DNA of 6,275 nt from Candidatus Bathyarchaeota archaeon (GTDB lineage: Archaea > Thermoproteota > Bathyarchaeia > Bathyarchaeales > Bathyarchaeaceae): the NCBI GenBank assembly GCA_020348365.1, contig CP070749.1, forward strand, positions 674,146-680,420, in the 5' to 3' direction. Positions 5,729-6,275 of this stretch are shown piece by piece. Below the pieces are notes generated by a model that ran no database searches, had not been told where the DNA came from, and saw nothing but the letters and a program-made list of their open reading frames with translations. Position 1 is the first letter of the stretch; each line of letters starts with the position of its first letter. The position numbers were made by a program, and so were the translations under genes.

Positions 5729-5740
5729 GGCGCGCGCGCC
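5729..5740. repeat. 12-bp GC-alternating palindrome GGCGCGCGCGCC
   Basis: It is a perfect 12-bp palindrome with a core of alternating C and G. A similar 10-bp palindrome, ACGCGCGCGT, lies at 5591-5600. Alternating CG runs are prone to Z-DNA formation under supercoiling and are rare elsewhere in this window. Function is unknown. Confidence 0.5.
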
Positions 5741-5768
5741 TGCAAGCCATCTGAGCTAATGCTGAAAA

Positions 5769-5860
5769 TGATTCTCATAGACAGATAGAATAGATTCTGA
5801 TGATACAGATTCTAAGAGAAGATTTATCAGTTCGCGAAATAGAATCCCTCTACGGGTGGT
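5769..5860 (+). promoter_or_regulatory. Promoter of AAA ATPase gene with AGAAT/ATTCT boxes and Shine-Dalgarno
   Basis: AGATTTATCAG (about 5820-5830) is a TATA-like element predicting a start near 5851, and GGTGGT at 5855-5860 is a Shine-Dalgarno site 5 nt before the ATG at 5866. Upstream and around lie five copies of ATTCT or its complement AGAAT, at 5771, 5787, 5794, 5809 and 5841, including the dyad AGAAT-AG-ATTCT (5787-5798) and two AGATTCT copies 15 bp apart (5792, 5807). This is a plausible operator cluster for a regulator. Confidence 0.5.
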
Positions 5861-5865
5861 CTTTC

Positions 5866-6275
5866 ATGGTTAGCATTGAACATCACCTGACTGAAATGGT
5901 GGGTCGGGACGAGGAACTGGATCAACTCAAAGAGTTCCTGACTGGCGCCATCAACGGGAACGGCAACACCATCCTATTGGCTGGAGAAGCGGGAATAGGA
6001 AAGACCAGACTAGTTCAAGAGCTTGAAGCCTACGCGGAGCCTTTGGGAGTCAAGGTTCTGGAAGGCCGTTGCCTCTATGAATGCCCAACGCCTTTTCTGC
6101 CCTTCAAAGAAGCGCTGCGGAGTGTCTTTCAAGTTTCAAAGAGTGATACGTCACCGCTTAGACGAAGAAAAATCACGAAGGCAATCAAGGAGTCAGCTCC
6201 TGAATTCGTACAGGCGATTCCCATCGTTGGGAACCTGATAGCAGGGGCAACCGTAGCCTATCGTACCTACAGAGA
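5866..6275 (+). CDS. AAA_16/STAND-like ATPase (N-terminal part; runs off window)
   Basis: The open frame continues to the right edge, giving 136 residues. VGRDEELDQL (12-21) followed by a Walker A motif GEAGIGKT (40-47) and the segment GRCLYECPTPFLPFKEAL (67-84) is the usual start of AAA_16-type ATPase domains in large archaeal and bacterial signalling proteins, where it is often followed by helical or TPR repeats. Such proteins bind ATP as switches coupling a sensed signal to an output domain; here the Walker B motif, sensor and output regions are outside the window, so the role is open. The start is fixed by the Shine-Dalgarno site at 5855-5860. No signal peptide is present, but residues 117-130 (AIPIVGNLIAGATV) are hydrophobic, as is often seen between the P-loop and Walker B of these proteins. 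An alternative reading is a transcriptional regulator of the MalT/LuxR-like STAND type. Confidence 0.85.
   Translation, partial: MVSIEHHLTEMVGRDEELDQLKEFLTGAINGNGNTILLAGEAGIGKTRLVQELEAYAEPLGVKVLEGRCLYECPTPFLPFKEALRSVFQVSKSDTSPLRRRKITKAIKESAPEFVQAIPIVGNLIAGATVAYRTYR

Larger units (their letters stand above)
5510..5865. other. Intergenic region, 356 bp, with repeats and a promoter, no credible gene
   Basis: The stretch between two plus-strand genes holds a short repeat array related to that at 3211 (5603-5642), an inverted repeat TTTGGCAC/GTGCCAAA (5606-5613 and 5654-5661), the palindromes ACGCGCGCGT (5591-5600) and GGCGCGCGCGCC (5729-5740), and the promoter of the ATPase gene near its end. 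An 82-codon frame at 5506-5754 overlaps the end of the previous gene and the repeats and encodes nothing recognisable, so it is not called. No tRNA or other known RNA was seen. Confidence 0.6.

Noticed and set aside
5506..5754. 82-codon plus-strand frame after the zinc-ribbon gene.
   Set aside because: It overlaps the previous stop, has no ribosome site and covers repeats and GC palindromes with no protein-like pattern.
5796..5815. C/D box guide RNA (CTGATGA near 5797).
   Set aside because: The C box is imperfect and no matching D, C' and D' boxes at proper spacing were found.

Overview
The window reads as archaeal chromosomal DNA of moderate GC content. Several genes have TATA-like boxes about 25 bp before a short leader. 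Shine-Dalgarno sites are of the GGTGA/GGAGGT type. One surface protein has a signal peptide and an IPEFPS-plus-membrane C-terminus, and there are a DUF3795 protein and an AAA_16-type ATPase. Together these resemble uncultured TACK-type archaea such as Bathyarchaeia. The lineage is an inference from gene content only.

Layout. Positions 1-1027 (minus) hold the N-terminal 342 residues of an RNase J-like metallo-beta-lactamase/beta-CASP hydrolase whose end lies outside the window. Divergent from it, 1128-2069 (plus) encodes a thioredoxin-reductase-fold flavoprotein without the CxxC redox motif, closer in pattern to ferredoxin-NADP reductases. It is followed by a carbamate kinase at 2167-3138 (plus) with its own promoter and a strong Shine-Dalgarno site. 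The 409 bp from 3139 to 3547, between convergent genes, are non-coding. They contain an array of eleven degenerate units of about 10 bp (consensus ACGTTCTG, one per helical turn), a 12-bp palindrome and further inverted repeats. Then come two minus-strand genes, each with its own promoter: a ten-cysteine DUF3795 protein (3548-3889) and a secreted, membrane-anchored cohesin-like surface protein (4029-5006). Divergent from the latter is a small membrane protein with a C-terminal zinc ribbon (5150-5509). A second non-coding stretch of about 356 bp (5510-5865) carries a short array related to the first and GC-alternating palindromes. It ends in a promoter with repeated AGAAT/ATTCT boxes in front of an AAA_16/STAND-like ATPase (5866 to the edge).

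The genes do not form one evident pathway or operon; nearly every one appears to have its own promoter. The most unusual content is non-coding: the helically phased repeat array and its smaller relative 2.4 kb away. No complete new multi-gene system can be argued from this window alone.
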